Source of the DNA: Erythrocercus mccallii
Taxonomy: Eukaryota; Chordata; Aves; Passeriformes; Dicruridae
DNA length: 64,000 bases
Reading direction: 5' to 3'
Assembly: GCA_013397435.1 (NCBI GenBank)
Contig: VZRG01000351.1
Coordinates: 186,001 to 250,000 of the forward strand
Positions 22,901 through 35,300 of this stretch are shown one piece after another. The position numbers were made by a program, and so were the translations under genes. Within the stretch, counting starts at the first letter, position 1, and the number at the start of each line of letters is the position of its first letter. The notes beneath the pieces were generated by a model, which saw only the letters and a program-made list of their open reading frames with translations, made no database searches and was not told where the DNA came from.

Positions 22901-25900
22901 ATTGCCATGTTCTTGTGTGTGTAGGTAATAAGTACCTTGTGTACAATATGTAGGAAATTCCTGTATTTGCCATAAGCCATTGAGCATTTAACTCTGTTTT
23001 ACATGATCATTAGCATTCTAGTAATTATTGTAATTATTATTCTGTGGGTATACATATAAAATCAATTGACGGCTCCTGTTCTGTTCCTGCTGTGGCAATT
23101 GCAGTGTACTGCTTACAGCCAGAAAGGCACAACTACCGTTTCAGAGCCTTTTCCCAAAGTCCTAATGTAGGAATTTTGTCTGTTAAAAGTAATGGTAGCC
23201 TGTTCTTTAAACAGTGTTGTCTATGTAGTAAAATCATCATATGTGGAGACATATGGGAAAAATTAACTCTATGCTGTGAGTCACTTTTCTAGAGCAACAA
23301 ATCTTTTCATTAAGGATGTATTTAGCAAAATAGAGCTTTGGTTTTGGCTGACTAGACTCTTATTAAGCTTTGTTGGGGGAGAAGACTCAAAAATGCAAAA
23401 TAGAAGAGGAAATGAAACACTGTATTCTTCCAGATAATTATCTTCTTGTCCCTTAATTTGTTACTATGATACTTTCTTTTGTTTTCTTCTTCATAGTATA
23501 GAAGCTAAGGGAAGACAGCTTTTTCATTTGAAGAACCTTTTGTCTGGCATTCCTTGTTACGCTTTCATGTTCTTTTGTCAGACATCTCTTATCCCTTCCT
23601 AAATCACTATAAAAAACTCTATAATCTCTATATCTGGGAGATCTGAAGGACTGCAGAAAATAGAGGATAGGCAAGGTGGCAGACAAAACTGAATCTGCAG
23701 CTAAACTATAGAAATCTTCAGTCATTCTTAGCAGAGGAGAAAAGGAGAAAAATTTCTACCTAATGTTTTGACGGTGAGAAGAAAGAAATTCTATGCAGAT
23801 TTGGGTACTGCTTCTAATTTCTCATAATGGGTCTTCTAGTAAACACAATATCACTTTACAGTAATATTACATCAATGAACACTGGATTTGGGGGAAACAC
23901 AGTAATAACTTTGTCTTTTAATTTGCAGTTCGTCAGCTTCACCGAGAATTCCTCAGAGCTGGATCCAATGTTCTGCAGACCTTCACCTTTTATGCCAGTG
24001 AAGACAAACTAGAGAACAGGGGCAATTATGTAGCTGAGAAAATAAGTGTGAGTAAAACAGTTTTGATGGAGATACAAAATATCAATTTCAAAAGGTTTGG
24101 CAGAGACATTATCAAGTTTGGCTATATTTGAGGACAGGAGAACGAAATAATGGAATTTCAGAGTTTGAAATAGCAAAAAAGGCAAGGTGAAATGATAAAA
24201 ATCAAAAATCAAACACAAAATGGGTAAGGATTAAGAGAGGAAAGAGAATGCCCACATTGTATTTTTCTATATTTTTATCTGAGGAGATGGGATACAAAGA
24301 TTATAGGGAGTACTAAATGCACAGAGCGCAAAACTAGTGAAAAAACAGAAATGTTTTAACATCCAGAGAAATGACTGAACTGTAAAAATGGTGAAGAATC
24401 TTAGAGAATAATGAGTAGCTAATGAGAACAAAGTGTTTTAGAACCACATCTTCATTAAGTAGCAACTAAAAGAATCCAAGTTATGCACTGTAGTCACTAT
24501 TCCTCTCCTCTTGAGTGAAGGTAATTTGTTACATCAGCAGAAGTACCATGTCAGTGCTCTCTTACCTCCTACACAGAGGAATTGTAGGATGCTGGGTGTG
24601 TTTACTAGACACAGTCCCAAGGTCCAGTGGAATTCCTGGCTAAATATTTCTGTGTAGTTCCTTTCAGACTAGAAGGTTTGGCACTGAGTGGTTTCTCGGA
24701 TCCTGTTTGTTCCTACTGTATATTTTATCTTCTGCAAATTAGAGAAAATTCTCCACTGTTCAAGGAGGAAGGAATATCTGTATCTGTGAAGATATCCTCA
24801 ATCAGAAATTAGGACAATCTGGAAACTAGAGAAACACTTGGGGGTTAATTGAGGTCATACCAAAATGTCATGTGACCAAATTTATCTGAAATGCTGTGCC
24901 TTTTACACTCAATAGATGCAACACTGAAATGTCTAAAGTGGTAATCCCAGAAACACAGTACCTCTGGAACAAGCCATGCTTCAATTCTTGCTGACATGCA
25001 AAACTATAAAGGCTGGGAAGCACCTGGTATTGGGATTGCATCACATCAAACCTCTCAAAATTTGTTTCTTGTCAGTTCTAGAAGCAGGTTCTTCCAGGAT
25101 TCTACTCATTTATGGTTCCACCTCTAGAGTCCCCAAACATGTACCCATGTACAAATGCAAATGGCAGACAATCTGTCAGCAATAGCCTTAAAAATCAGCT
25201 AGGTTTTTTGAGGCAGCAATGTAAAATTTCAGCTGAGAGAAGACTGTAGAGATTCTAAATGAATTGCAGAGAAACCTGCATTATAACCTGATTATAATGA
25301 ATGCTTGATATCAATACTCTACTTGTTGAATACCACAAATACAGGTTATTTTTCCTCGATTTTTTCTCTCAGTTTAACCTCTTTTCAAAAAGCTGTTCTA
25401 GTCATCTCAATTTAGGTATAGAAGGAATATGACTTTCAGTCTAGGTGATTAGTTAACAATATTTCCCTCTATTTATGTTGAAAACTTTAACATCACATAA
25501 TTAATGATATCTTTTTTAAAATGTCTTAAATAACCCTGTATGAATATTATATCAGGGGTGGAGGGTGTTAATTATCAGAACACTAAAATACATTTAAAAA
25601 AGAAAAGTTGAAATTCACATATATTTTGTTTTCCCTTCACAAATTTCAGAATGAAAGCATATGCTTAGATGTAACTAACTCATTTTCTATTCTAATACTT
25701 GCTTTTTTAGGCTATTTGTGTAAGAATTGTTAAAGGTAATGCATTTTGTAGTATTTGATAATATGATAACTTAGAGGAGGCAAGAAATTAGTTTCCTAAT
25801 GTTTGTTACTGTTTGAAAGAATCTTACCCTCCTAATCAATATTACTTAAACATCCATTTGATTTTAATTACATTTTGTTTAAATTAAAGAAAAAGAAAAG

Positions 25901-28900
25901 AAAAAGCCATTATGAGTTTTGACTGCTAGGATTCTGAAATTATATGCATACCTCGGGTAAGATAAAACTAACAGAACCTCTATTCACACAGTGCCACAAA
26001 GTGAATGAAGCTGCTTGTGACATTGCAAGAGAAGTGGCTAATGAAGGGGATGCTTTAGTGGCTGGAGGAGTCAGTCAAACACCATCTTACTTAAGCTGCA
26101 AGGATAAAACAGAAGTTAAAGCAGCCTTTCAAAAGCAGCTGGAAGTTTTTATGAAGAAGAATGTGGACTTCCTAATTGCAGAGGTAAATCCATAAAAAAC
26201 AGTACATGTCTTTAACTGTCACAGTGTTAACTTTCAAGATGTCTAGTTTTCTCCTGTGCTTTTATCCCAGTAGCATCAAATATTTCTTAAATGCCCACCA
26301 ACATCTGCAGGCGTTCTAGAATAGGACCTTGAAACCTCAATTTTTACCTCAGTCAAGTAAAATTTTGTACAGATACAAAGAGAAAATGTTGATGGGACCT
26401 TGACTAATCCTGATTTTTTCCAGTATATGGAAAGCAACTAAGATGATTTTTCTAGTTGTCAATAGTTCTTGGGTTAATCCTTGATTAACCTCCCGTATGG
26501 GCATTCTTATTCTGAAACAAAGGTATCATTATTTAAATTTATTTTTACTCACTTCTAAAAATCCTTTTTTAACTGTGTGGCCAGTAAACTCAACTGAATT
26601 ACATTAGTATAAATCAGAAAAGTATCAAATCATTGTATTGATGGTGAATTTGGAGTCTGGATTAATATTTTTATATTTCGTTGTTGAGAAACAAAATAGC
26701 CTAGTTTTAATTTCTTTCAGTATTTTGAACATGTTGAAGAGGCTGTCTGGGCAGTTGAAGTTCTAAAGGAGTCTGGAAAGCCAGTTGCAGCTACAATGTG
26801 CATTGGTCCAGAAGGAGACATGCATGGAGTGTCCCCTGGACAATGTGCTGTCCAGCTGGTAAAGGCTGGTAAGAATCTCTTTTAATGTGTCCTTTAAAAA
26901 TATGGAACAAAGTAAAGTCACTAATTATTGAAATAAATAGATGTGTATCTTGTATCTACCAAGTAGGTAGCTTCCCAGGTATATCTGATAAGAGTTTTGA
27001 CTCTGTAGAAAAGTTTTTATATGTATTTTACTAGAACAGTCCTGTAAACATATGGAAATACAGCTATGAAATCCTTGAGAGTCAGTATGAAATGAGTGAG
27101 AGCAATAGCCATAGACAACTGATACTGAATACAGCAAAATCCTAAACCTACTCAAATTTCATTGCAGACCTATCCCCAAATTCTAGAATCACAAGCTCAA
27201 AGCCACCTTTGATTTTCTGCTCTTGTTTTTGCACTCAGTTCAAGCTCAAGATGAGATAATTAAGAGGAAGAAAAAATTAATAATTTTGCCTATCAAAGAT
27301 TCTACTCTACAGGACAAGGGGAAGGGGAGAAGAAATTAATCAGGGGCATGATGAGTGAAGATACACAGGTTTATGTATCTATTCCAAATTGCTCTTTTCC
27401 TTTCAAGTTACAGTCAAAATCGTGTTAGGGACCTGCTACCTGTGTGCATGTGTGGCTCTACGTAATCAGACTTCACTGATTAAGCACTGTAAGAACAAAT
27501 ATCTGTAGAAGGGTAGAAGATGTGATTCATTATAAAAAAAGTAAAGAGGAGTGCAGCTGAGATGTAAATGGTATGATCAACCTCAGGAGACTTGTGCCTG
27601 GCTCTAGTACAGCTGCCTAGTTTTCTTAACACTGATGTAAAGATGGACAGCACTGCTTCTAGAGGGCTGTGGAACTTTCGTCTCCCTCTTCCTGGGGAAC
27701 TGACATGAAGTTACTTTCCTCCTCCTAGGTGCTTCTATAGTTGGAGTTAACTGCCATTTTGATCCAGAAACTTGTGTGGAAACTGTGAGGCTGATGAAAG
27801 AGGGCTTGCAGGCTGCTAAACTGAAAGCCCACCTGATGTGCCAGCCGCTTGCTTTCCATACACCTGATTGTGGAAAACAGGGGTTTATTGACCTTCCAGA
27901 ATTTCCCTTTGGTAAGATAAGGGTATCTTTTTTGTTGGTGGTGGTGGTTGGTTGGTTTTACTTTATTGGTTATTCCTGGTTTTTTCCCCCCCCTCCAGCT
28001 TTTAATACAGCTGGAGCTGCAAGGTGTCCTTTTATTCAATACAATGAGTCCTAGTTATCCTGTCTGGCATTTTCCAGACAGATCAAAATATAATGTTGGG
28101 GTAAAGATCATCCACATGGTGAAAATACTTTGGTAGTATTACAGCATGTGACTCAATGTGTAATTATGATGAAAAGAGTTAAAATGCCACAATCTAAATT
28201 GATTTTAAAAATGTTCTTCCTCATGCTATAGAACCCCGTTCAGGACTGCTGTACACTGTTGAAAGAGCAGCAGCAAACGTACTAAAACTCCCCATTTTTC
28301 TGAGTGACATCTATCCCACAAGGCCTATGTTTACCTCTGTAAGGATTTAATGTACAATACAGTACAACAGATATGGGAGCATTATTATTGCACTCATAGT
28401 AGTTCAGTCTTGTAAGTGTGACTGTCTAATGTACGTGACATTAGAGAGACACCAAGAAAGACTTTAATATCGCCAACAAATTAGCAGTTTGGAGAAGAAG
28501 TCTATAACACGCATGCTCAGGAGAAACTGTATAAAAACTGAAAGATTCAGCCATTTAGTATTTATATAAGGCTTGCATATTTAGGTCTTATTTTCACATG
28601 AGTAAAGGAGCCCTTTAACATAAGGGCAAAATCAGCTTAAACATTTTAAGGACATTGTGCTTCTGATGAGAAAATTCTTTCATTTTCAGATACTATATAC
28701 TCTTCAAGATCAGAATAAATGGTATTAAAACATTCACAATTTGAATTTGCAGCAAAATATTGAGAAGTAGATGTGATTTTCAGGAAGCTCGTTGTTTTTC
28801 TTTAAATTCCTCTCTTTATATCAATGAAGGAAAGAGAATAAAGCATAAGCCTGAGGCATTCATTAAATGGTAATAACACGTCTGGGTCCTGAAAATATCT

Positions 28901-31900
28901 AAGATGTTTAAAAGTGTTAGGAACTTATTTATCCTATTCATTTCTTCATATAGTTCCTCTGATTGCAAGCAGAAAAAAAAAGTCAAACAGATGCAGTAAG
29001 CAATCAAATGAGTGGAAGGATTCACTCTGATTTGTTACGGTTCTTGGCTTAGGTGCTATAAGCAATCTGTATGACATCTCAGCATTTAGAATTTCCATGA
29101 ATAATTAATTGGTGAAGACTGGCTCTGTGAGTGTTCTCAAAACTCAGAAGTAGCAATTGATTGCTTGACAGCAAATAATCTCTTTTGTAAATCATTGTTA
29201 AACTGACCAAATTATCTAGTTTTCATGAAGGCAGTAACAGATATTTAGACATCTGAAGAGTACATAAACTCTGTACAGGGCAACAAGATCTGAGTTTCTA
29301 GGAAAGCATTACGTATGTTGTATTGACAAACTCCAGCAATTAGATGCCAGAAGTATTTATTTTTCTGTAGAACTTATTTCAATTTTTCTATGTTTTTTCT
29401 ATTCAATTTTTCTATGTTTTCTATTCTGTGTTACTGCAATTTCTCTGAAATGTGACCAGTTAAATAAGGACAATGTTTCAGAAAGAAATAACCAGGTCCC
29501 TGAAAGCATACCCAATTTTCTCAAGGGTAGATATATTGAGGGAGGAAATCTAGGAGCACGTTGCAGTTTTTCTCATCAAGAACTGTTATGTTAGAGATAT
29601 TTAATTCTGAATAAAGCCAAGAAAAGTATTGCATTGACAGACATGGAAAAATAAAATGTTAGTCAATTTTGGGAAGGTGTCTCTCCACTTTAGAGACAAG
29701 GATGTTGTGTGGGACACTGTTAAATGTTTTGTGGACATCCAGGAAGCTGACATTCATCGCTCTTCCTTTCTCCACCAACCCCATCATAGGAGGCCACCAA
29801 ACTTGTAGGCACGATTTGCTCCTAGTAAAGCCATGTTGGCTGCCACCAATCACATCCTTATTTTCCATGTGTCTTAGTACAGCTTCCAGGGGATTTGACC
29901 CAAGGTTTTTATGAGCACTATTAGACCGATTGGTCTGTATTTCTCTGCTTTTCATTTTTTCCCTTTTTTAAAGTGTGGGTTATGTTTCCCCTTCTCCAGT
30001 CACTAGGAAATTCACTGGACTGTCACAAGTTTTCAAATACAATGGAGAGTGGCTTAACCACTTCATCTGCTATCAGATGAATTTATCTCATTAGGTCACA
30101 TGGATTGTGACAGGGTGATGGAGAAGATAGGAGAACAACCTATACCGTTCCCCTGAAGTTTAGTTGCTTATACAGTGGTTAGTGCACAATAACGCATTCT
30201 TACTGTTGATCATTTGTATAAATTTTGCATTAGCTTTTAAATAGTATATGAAAGAAAAGGAAATAATGCATTTGTGCTTCTGATGCTTTTTATCATATCT
30301 GCAGCACTGTACAAAAGCTTGTTTTTATTTGAACAGCTTTCTAAAATGCTTAATCTAAGTTTTTCATGCAATTTTAGTCCACCTACTTTTCCTTTGCCCC
30401 ATCTTTCCCTCTGAGACCAATAATTTTCTGTATAAGAATATTTGTCTCCCTTCTGCTTTTTAATTTGTGAAACTGATTCTTAACTACACAATGGACTTAG
30501 GGTATATCTGCTTTGTATCAACTTCTTGCATGTTAGGCATTTTTTGGACAGGACATAGGGACATCCTTCAATCCTACCTCTCCGTTGTGTTACTGGAGCC
30601 TTACTATCTCAACCACAGTGCCTTTGCCCAGCAATGCACAGATGCTGCACTTGCCTGATAACCACATGGTTCACATCCTGCAGATGTGCATGTGCATTAA
30701 GGAGTGAGAGGATTTATATTCTTTTATTTCTGTATTTTTATTTCTTAAAGTTTCTTCTTCAGTCCCCATTCTTTTCCTTCCAGTTATGCCACTCCTGTGC
30801 CTCCAGCTCCTTGAGGTGTGTTTTTCTTTGCTCTTTTCACTTTTTACTCCTTTCCTTCCACAAGTCTACTCTCTCAGCTCTTGTTATTCCATCACAATGC
30901 ACAACACAACTTGCAACAGAGAGAAGGGTTCAAAATAAAGATGGCATTCTAACTTACCTACACACAGAACTTTCCACAAGGAATGAGGTGTTTTGAGGCA
31001 GCAAGCTGCTCATGACTGTGATTGTAATGAAGAGGTGAGCCAAGAGATAGCTACAGGTCCCAGCTGAAATAACTGGCTGCAGTATCAGATTGTGGAAAAA
31101 AGTGTAATAAGCATTTCTGAGGAATACTGAGCAGGATTACTCCTATGCCAGTAGGCTGATACCTTCTCCTTTCACAGATTAGTTTGTGGTAATCAGTTTT
31201 CCCAGTTATTGATTGTTTATTAGGAAATATAGCCATAATATTGAAAGTATTCAAATTCTTCAGTTAAGAACTCTGCAGAATGGGAAACATGATCAACCTC
31301 AGAAGATACTAGGTGCTGTGCTGCAAGGCCAAAATGTTTGCAAGCACAGGTCAGCAGAGCGCTGCAGAATCTGAAAGCAAGCCTTCTGAAAGATTGAATC
31401 ACTGATTCGAGGTCAGACAGTTCAAACACATATGTCTACATCTACCACCACTTTTGCAAACAGAGTGCAACTGTTTCAACAACATGATTTCTTACCAAAA
31501 AAAAATGGATAAAAATTGAATGGACCATGGTGGAAACTTAAGACATGAATGTCTTTGCAGGTCTGGAGCCAAGAATTGCCACCAGATGGGACATTCAAAA
31601 ATATGCAAGAAAGGCCTATGATGTAGGAATTCGCTTCATTGGAGGCTGCTGTGGATTTGAACCGTATCATATCCGAGCAATAGCTGAGGAGTTAGCTCCT
31701 GAAAGAGGATTTTTGCCAGAAGCTTCTGAGAAACATGGTAACTGGGGTGATAACCTGAGCATGCATACCAAACCCTGGGTCAGAGCAAGGTACGTATATC
31801 TGACCTGGAAACACACATGCCTTTTGCAAAGGTTTACATTGCTCCAAAGAGCACACTGGGTTAGCTGATAGGAGCATCTATATAACACTGTAAACATTCT

Positions 31901-32458
31901 ATGTTTTGAACTATATGTTTTATGTGTAATAATTTGAAAGAATTAAAGCTGACCTAGGAGCAGGAAAAGGGGTGAAGCAGAAGTAGAGGAGCTCCTGTGA
32001 ATGTAATTCATGGCAATGAAAAGGAAAACCTGACAGAATATTGTAAATCAGCTTCTAGTGGTGGCTGGCTTACAGTATTCCTTTGAAAGATGGAAAGATA
32101 CTTTTTAAGCATATAACACTTAATTGCATATTTTCATTCATACTTCTTTATCTAAATATAATGTCAGTCTTTACAAGTTAGATGACCCTTTGTCATCTTT
32201 GTTTGGGCAATTGTCATTTAAGCCACATTTCCTTCAATATTATGAGGTGCTGGGAAACAAACCTGGATTTGTTTTTCTTTTAGGGCAAGAAAAGAATACT
32301 GGGAGAATCTGAAGCCTGCTTCAGGCAGGCCATATTGTCCTTGCATGTCAAAGCCAGATGGCTGGGGAGTGACCAAAGGAGCCAAGGAGCTGATGCAACA
32401 GAAAGAAGCAACAACTGAACAACAGCTGAAGGAGCTCTTCCAGAAAAAGAAGTTCTAA
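16947..32458 (+). CDS. BHMT: Betaine-homocysteine S-methyltransferase, complete (8 coding exons)
   Basis: Cytosolic zinc enzyme that transfers a methyl group from betaine to homocysteine, giving methionine and dimethylglycine. The exons 16947-16985, 20662-20794, 23929-24047, 25992-26183, 26721-26868, 27729-27911, 31561-31789 and 32284-32458 join in frame to 405 codons plus TAA; human BHMT is 406. All seven introns are GT-AG. Visible features are GDGGFVFALEKRGY (residues 27-40), GGVSQTPSYL, the substrate-binding Glu at the end of exon 4 (residue 161, human Glu159), and the three zinc-ligand cysteines: Cys219 in GVNCHFDP and Cys301-Cys302 in GGCCGFEPYHIRA. The N-terminus is two residues longer than human and the C-terminus three shorter. 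It sits head-to-head with DMGDH, the next enzyme in the pathway. A BHMT2 identity is unlikely because that gene is a mammalian duplicate. Confidence 0.97.
16986..20661 (+). other. BHMT: BHMT intron 1
   Basis: A 3.7-kb intron. The first 250 bp are in the CpG island; the rest is AT-rich, and no repeat or coding segment was recognised. Confidence 0.8.
20662..20794 (+). CDS. BHMT: BHMT coding exon 2
   Basis: 133 bp; acceptor CTTTCTCCAG, donor GTTGGT. It encodes GILERLDAGEIVIGDGGFVF through EHPEA plus one base. It contains the GDGG homocysteine/betaine-binding loop at the start of the (beta/alpha)8 barrel. Confidence 0.96.
20795..23928 (+). other. BHMT: BHMT intron 2
   Basis: A 3.1-kb intron with a TATATATAT run near 20875-20892; nothing else recognised. 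Confidence 0.78.
23929..24047 (+). CDS. BHMT: BHMT coding exon 3
   Basis: 119 bp; acceptor TTTAATTTGCAG, donor GTGAGT. It reads VRQLHREFLRAGSNVLQTFT through NRGNYVAEKIS. It includes the Tyr of TFTFYASED (residue 79, human Tyr77), which lines the substrate pocket. Confidence 0.96.
24048..25991 (+). other. BHMT: BHMT intron 3
   Basis: A 1.9-kb AT-rich intron; no repeat or exon recognised. Confidence 0.75.
25992..26183 (+). CDS. BHMT: BHMT coding exon 4
   Basis: 192 bp, 64 whole codons; acceptor TATTCACACAG, donor GTAAAT. It begins CHKVNEAACDIAREVANEG, contains LVAGGVSQTPSYLSCKDK, and ends DFLIAE with the substrate-binding Glu. The first three residues (Cys-His-Lys) differ from the human Gly-Gln-Glu. 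Confidence 0.95.
26184..26720 (+). other. BHMT: BHMT intron 4
   Basis: A 537-bp intron with nothing recognised. Confidence 0.8.
26721..26868 (+). CDS. BHMT: BHMT coding exon 5
   Basis: 148 bp; acceptor TTTCTTTCAG, donor GTAAGA. It reads YFEHVEEAVWAVEVLKESGK through AVQLVKA plus one base, including the conserved TMCIGPEGD segment. Confidence 0.96.
26869..27728 (+). other. BHMT: BHMT intron 5
   Basis: An 860-bp intron with no recognised element. Confidence 0.78.
27729..27911 (+). CDS. BHMT: BHMT coding exon 6 (first zinc cysteine)
   Basis: 183 bp; acceptor CCTCCTAG, donor GTAAGA. It reads GASIVGVNCHFDPETCVETV through LPEFPF plus one base. The Cys of NCHFDP (residue 219) is the first zinc ligand (human Cys217). 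Confidence 0.96.
27912..31560 (+). other. BHMT: BHMT intron 6
   Basis: A 3.6-kb intron. It carries a T/G-rich run just after the donor and an antisense CR1 ORF2 fragment at 29672-30095. No exon candidates were seen. Confidence 0.78.
29672..30095 (-). mobile_element. CR1 LINE, reverse-transcriptase region fragment (minus orientation)
   Basis: On the minus strand this encodes a stretch of CR1 ORF2 reverse transcriptase: HMENKDVIGGSQHGFTRSK, then a VEKGRAMNVSFLDVHKTFN-type segment and SVPHNILVSKVERH. That is the GxSQHGFxxxxSC...DFSKAFDxVxHxxLxxKL pattern of LINE RTs. The catalytic YxDD region is not included. It is truncated at both ends and inactive. Confidence 0.88.
31561..31789 (+). CDS. BHMT: BHMT coding exon 7 (paired zinc cysteines)
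   Basis: 229 bp; acceptor GTCTTTGCAG, donor GTACGT. It reads GLEPRIATRWDIQKYARKAY through MHTKPWVRA plus two bases. GGCCGFEPYHIRAIAEELAP supplies the two adjacent zinc ligands (Cys301, Cys302). The MHTKPWVRA region belongs to the oligomerisation arm. Confidence 0.97.
31790..32283 (+). other. BHMT: BHMT intron 7
   Basis: A 494-bp AT-rich intron with nothing recognised. Confidence 0.8.
32284..32458 (+). CDS. BHMT: BHMT coding exon 8 (C-terminus, stop)
   Basis: 175 bp including TAA at 32456-32458; acceptor TTTTTCTTTTAG. It reads RARKEYWENLKPASGRPY through KEATTEQQLKELFQKKKF. The C-terminal tail ends three residues earlier than human. Confidence 0.96.
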
Positions 32459-32650
32459 TCCACTGCAGTTGTTTAAATCTTAAAATGATTTACCTACAGA
32501 CAATCTCAGTCTTCAGAAGAAAATCTGTGAAGATGAGTACTGTGTTGATTTATCAGTTAAAATGTAATAAAAGAGACAAAATGCAGAAAGAATGTGATTA
32601 CATAGTAAATATGTCTAACTTTGATAATAAAATCCTTCTCTGGACGTATA
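32459..32650 (+). terminator. BHMT: BHMT 3'UTR with candidate poly(A) signals
   Basis: AATAAA hexamers occur at 32566-32571 and 32626-32631, about 110 and 170 bp after the stop, with a third further on at 32943-32948. Which one is used cannot be told from the sequence. Confidence 0.6.
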
Positions 32651-33371
32651 GTTTAGAGAATACACAGTTTAAACTAATTTTGGATTCTCATAATTGAGCT
32701 TCTTTTATGTGGGTGCCATTAGTTGGGTAGACACAGAAATATCTGGAAAGCAATAATTGTCTCAACTTACCTGTGAAAAAAGAAAAAGCCATCTATGAAT
32801 ACAGTGTCAATGGACATCAACTCCCAAGTCTGTTTTCAATTCAGTATTATAGGAGCTGCCTCAAACCTCAAGATTTATTGAGAACTAGTGCAGGAACACA
32901 TAAACTGCCAATTATTTTTGGTCATTTTCTTGGTTTCAAGAGAATAAAAGTAAACTGAAAAGTATGTATTATAATTGTAATCAAAACCTAAGGAAAATGA
33001 GATCTTGCAGGAATTTCTTATATGCAGATAGCTTTTAGAAGAGAAAATGGCAGGTAGGTAACTCAGTTTTTATCTCAAGGTACCATGTACACAAGATATA
33101 CTCTTCTGGGGACTAAAAGCCTTAAGAAATTACTCTGCAATCTAAAAGAAAGTGAAATAAATTATAAAGAATGTAACAAAATAGTATTGTATTATCTTCA
33201 GACCTTAAATTGTAAGACCTCAAAAAGAATATTGTATCTCCAGTAAAAAAAACCCCTAATTTTCAAATGATGCAGCTGATTTCTGGAAATCTCACCTAAA
33301 TTACTTGGCTATTTTAAAACAGCAAAACCCCTGCAGGTTTTTAAGAGTTTAAAAGAGTAGTACAACACGCC

Positions 33372-33395
33372 TTTTTTTTTTTTTTTTTTTTTTTT
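33372..33395. repeat. Poly-T tract (24 T)
   Basis: 24 uninterrupted T residues. No retroposed body with target-site duplication could be recognised beside it, so a processed-pseudogene tail is not supported. Confidence 0.8.
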
Positions 33396-34829
33396 AAGAT
33401 GATTGATTCACTCTACTATCTTAGTTTTAACAAATGAAAAACTCTGTTAGGAAATAGATCAATCCATTTAAGTTAAGAAAACTGATGGAATTTGTACACT
33501 GATTTGTTGAGAAGTTTTTCATAGAAAGGATACCACTATATCTGGAACTTGTAAAGGACACATTTCCATCATTTATTTTTGTGCAGTACCATACAACTTC
33601 AATTTCTGTCTAGAATAAATTTCTACCCATCCTATATTAAGGCAAATACCTTTATGAAAATCTCATTCTCACAATTAGTGTTGGTTAGACTATTTTTATG
33701 TATAAGCTTATTTTCTTAATTCTATCCATGCTGGTATTATGCGGTTTCAGGAAACACATATGCAACACTTCAATGAGAAACTTCAGTATCCTTTTCAGAC
33801 TGTTATTGGCAGACAGGTTTAAGCCTCCTTTCCCCAGGGTTAAAACATATTAAAATACTTACTAGATAGAAATTTTTTGCCTGAAAGACAAAAGCAGACA
33901 AATCAAGAAAGTAGATATTTTAAAATGCAGATTATTTGGAAAGTTTCCATGTAAGCATATATACTTCATGCACTTTATCAACTCCTTTCCTTCCTAAATG
34001 CATTTCAACATTACCTCTGCAGAGAGTGGAATATTGCAAAATCTGTAAAACAGGAATGCCAGATCTTTGATTGTCACCAAAATGCATGCAGCATTAAGGA
34101 CAGAGGCATGATTAGGTAGCTTAAAACAAAGGCTACAACTGGTACAGAAGTGTTTTAAACAATCATTACCTGTTTAGGGACTTCTTGTGGCATAGAACAC
34201 TGCTTGATCACAATACACTATGTAAGTAGCTGGGCTGATTTTTTGGAAACTGTAATAACGTGCAAAAATTTGTATTGAAATGAATATCTTCACAACACAG
34301 AATACTGAGGAACCTGGTATTTATGAAGATATGATTTTGAATTCTTGATACCCAGTTTGAAAAGGATGAATTTTAACACATTATGATGAGAAATACTTAA
34401 AGGCCATTTGAAGACATGGAAAATGAGACCTGGTCCAAGAGCAGGGTGAAAAAGATATTCCCTGTTTTATTCCTAATACCGGCTGTAAACAACTTCAGGG
34501 TGTTTTATTGATCACTAGAAAACCCAAATCTATCAAAAAATCCCAGCCTTCACCAAAATAATCCAACAGTGCCTGCCTCAAAAAAAATCCCCAAACCCAA
34601 AAAGACAACAACCAGCAAAGCCAGGCTACCAAATTTTCTTTCCTATTTCTTTCTGTGTAACATCTTAGGCATAAGGAAACTGTTAGATTTCCATATGTTT
34701 CTAATGGTTAACTACATGATTTGTTAAGGAAGTAAGAAAGGCCAACAGCATAGTCCTAGGAAATTTGTTTTCCTGGAAAGCTCTGAAAACTTAAATAAGA
34801 AGTGGAAGGTGCTTTAGAAGGCTAGCTCC

Positions 34830-35300
34830 TGTATTTAGTACCCTAAGGACCATTTATTTGTAGGACAAGGGGTTTGCTTAACCTGTTTGGAAATAAATCT
34901 AATGATGGAGCTTCCATGACAATGCCAGCTTAGTTCAGTGTCTACAATCACAGAAACACAAAATATTTAGAGTTGGAAGGGACCCACAAGCACCATGTCT
35001 GGTTACTTCACTCTTAACAAAATTTTCCTAATTTGAATATTCCTTGAGGGAATTTATTCTCTCTTTATTATTTTTTATTGTTTTTCTCCACTATTTCTTT
35101 CCAGCTCATTAGAGACATGAAGACATGAAGAATTTCTTCCTTTGCTAAAGTCTGTTATACATATGAAGATTTATATGCACTCCTTGTTTCTCCCTTAATC
35201 AAACAGATCCAGTACATTCATTCTTCCCTCTCAGTCTGTGATTCATCATATACCCAGAAATCACCTCCATCAGATCTTTATCCAGAATTTCTTATCTCCT
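34830..35300 (-). mobile_element. Old CR1-like composite (minus orientation) with a younger CR1 tail inside
   Basis: Antisense phrases typical of a CR1 3' region (GCTTAACCTGTTTGGAA..., AATGATGGAGCTTCCATGAC, CAGATCCAGTACATTCATTC) occur in order but are strongly diverged. At 34946-35012 there is a clearer CR1 terminus (AATCACAGAAACACAAAATA, AGTTGGAAGGGACCCACAAG). Confidence 0.5.

Noticed and set aside
28231..28345. Possible extra BHMT exon beginning GAACCCCGTTCAGGACTG
   Set aside because: The GLEPR-like similarity is very short. The true exon 7 at 31561 continues the protein exactly in frame.
29659..29955. 98-codon minus-strand ORF as a host gene
   Set aside because: It is a fragment of CR1 reverse transcriptase and is annotated as a mobile element.
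33372..33395. Poly-T run as the tail of an antisense processed pseudogene
   Set aside because: No recognisable coding body and no flanking direct repeats could be found.
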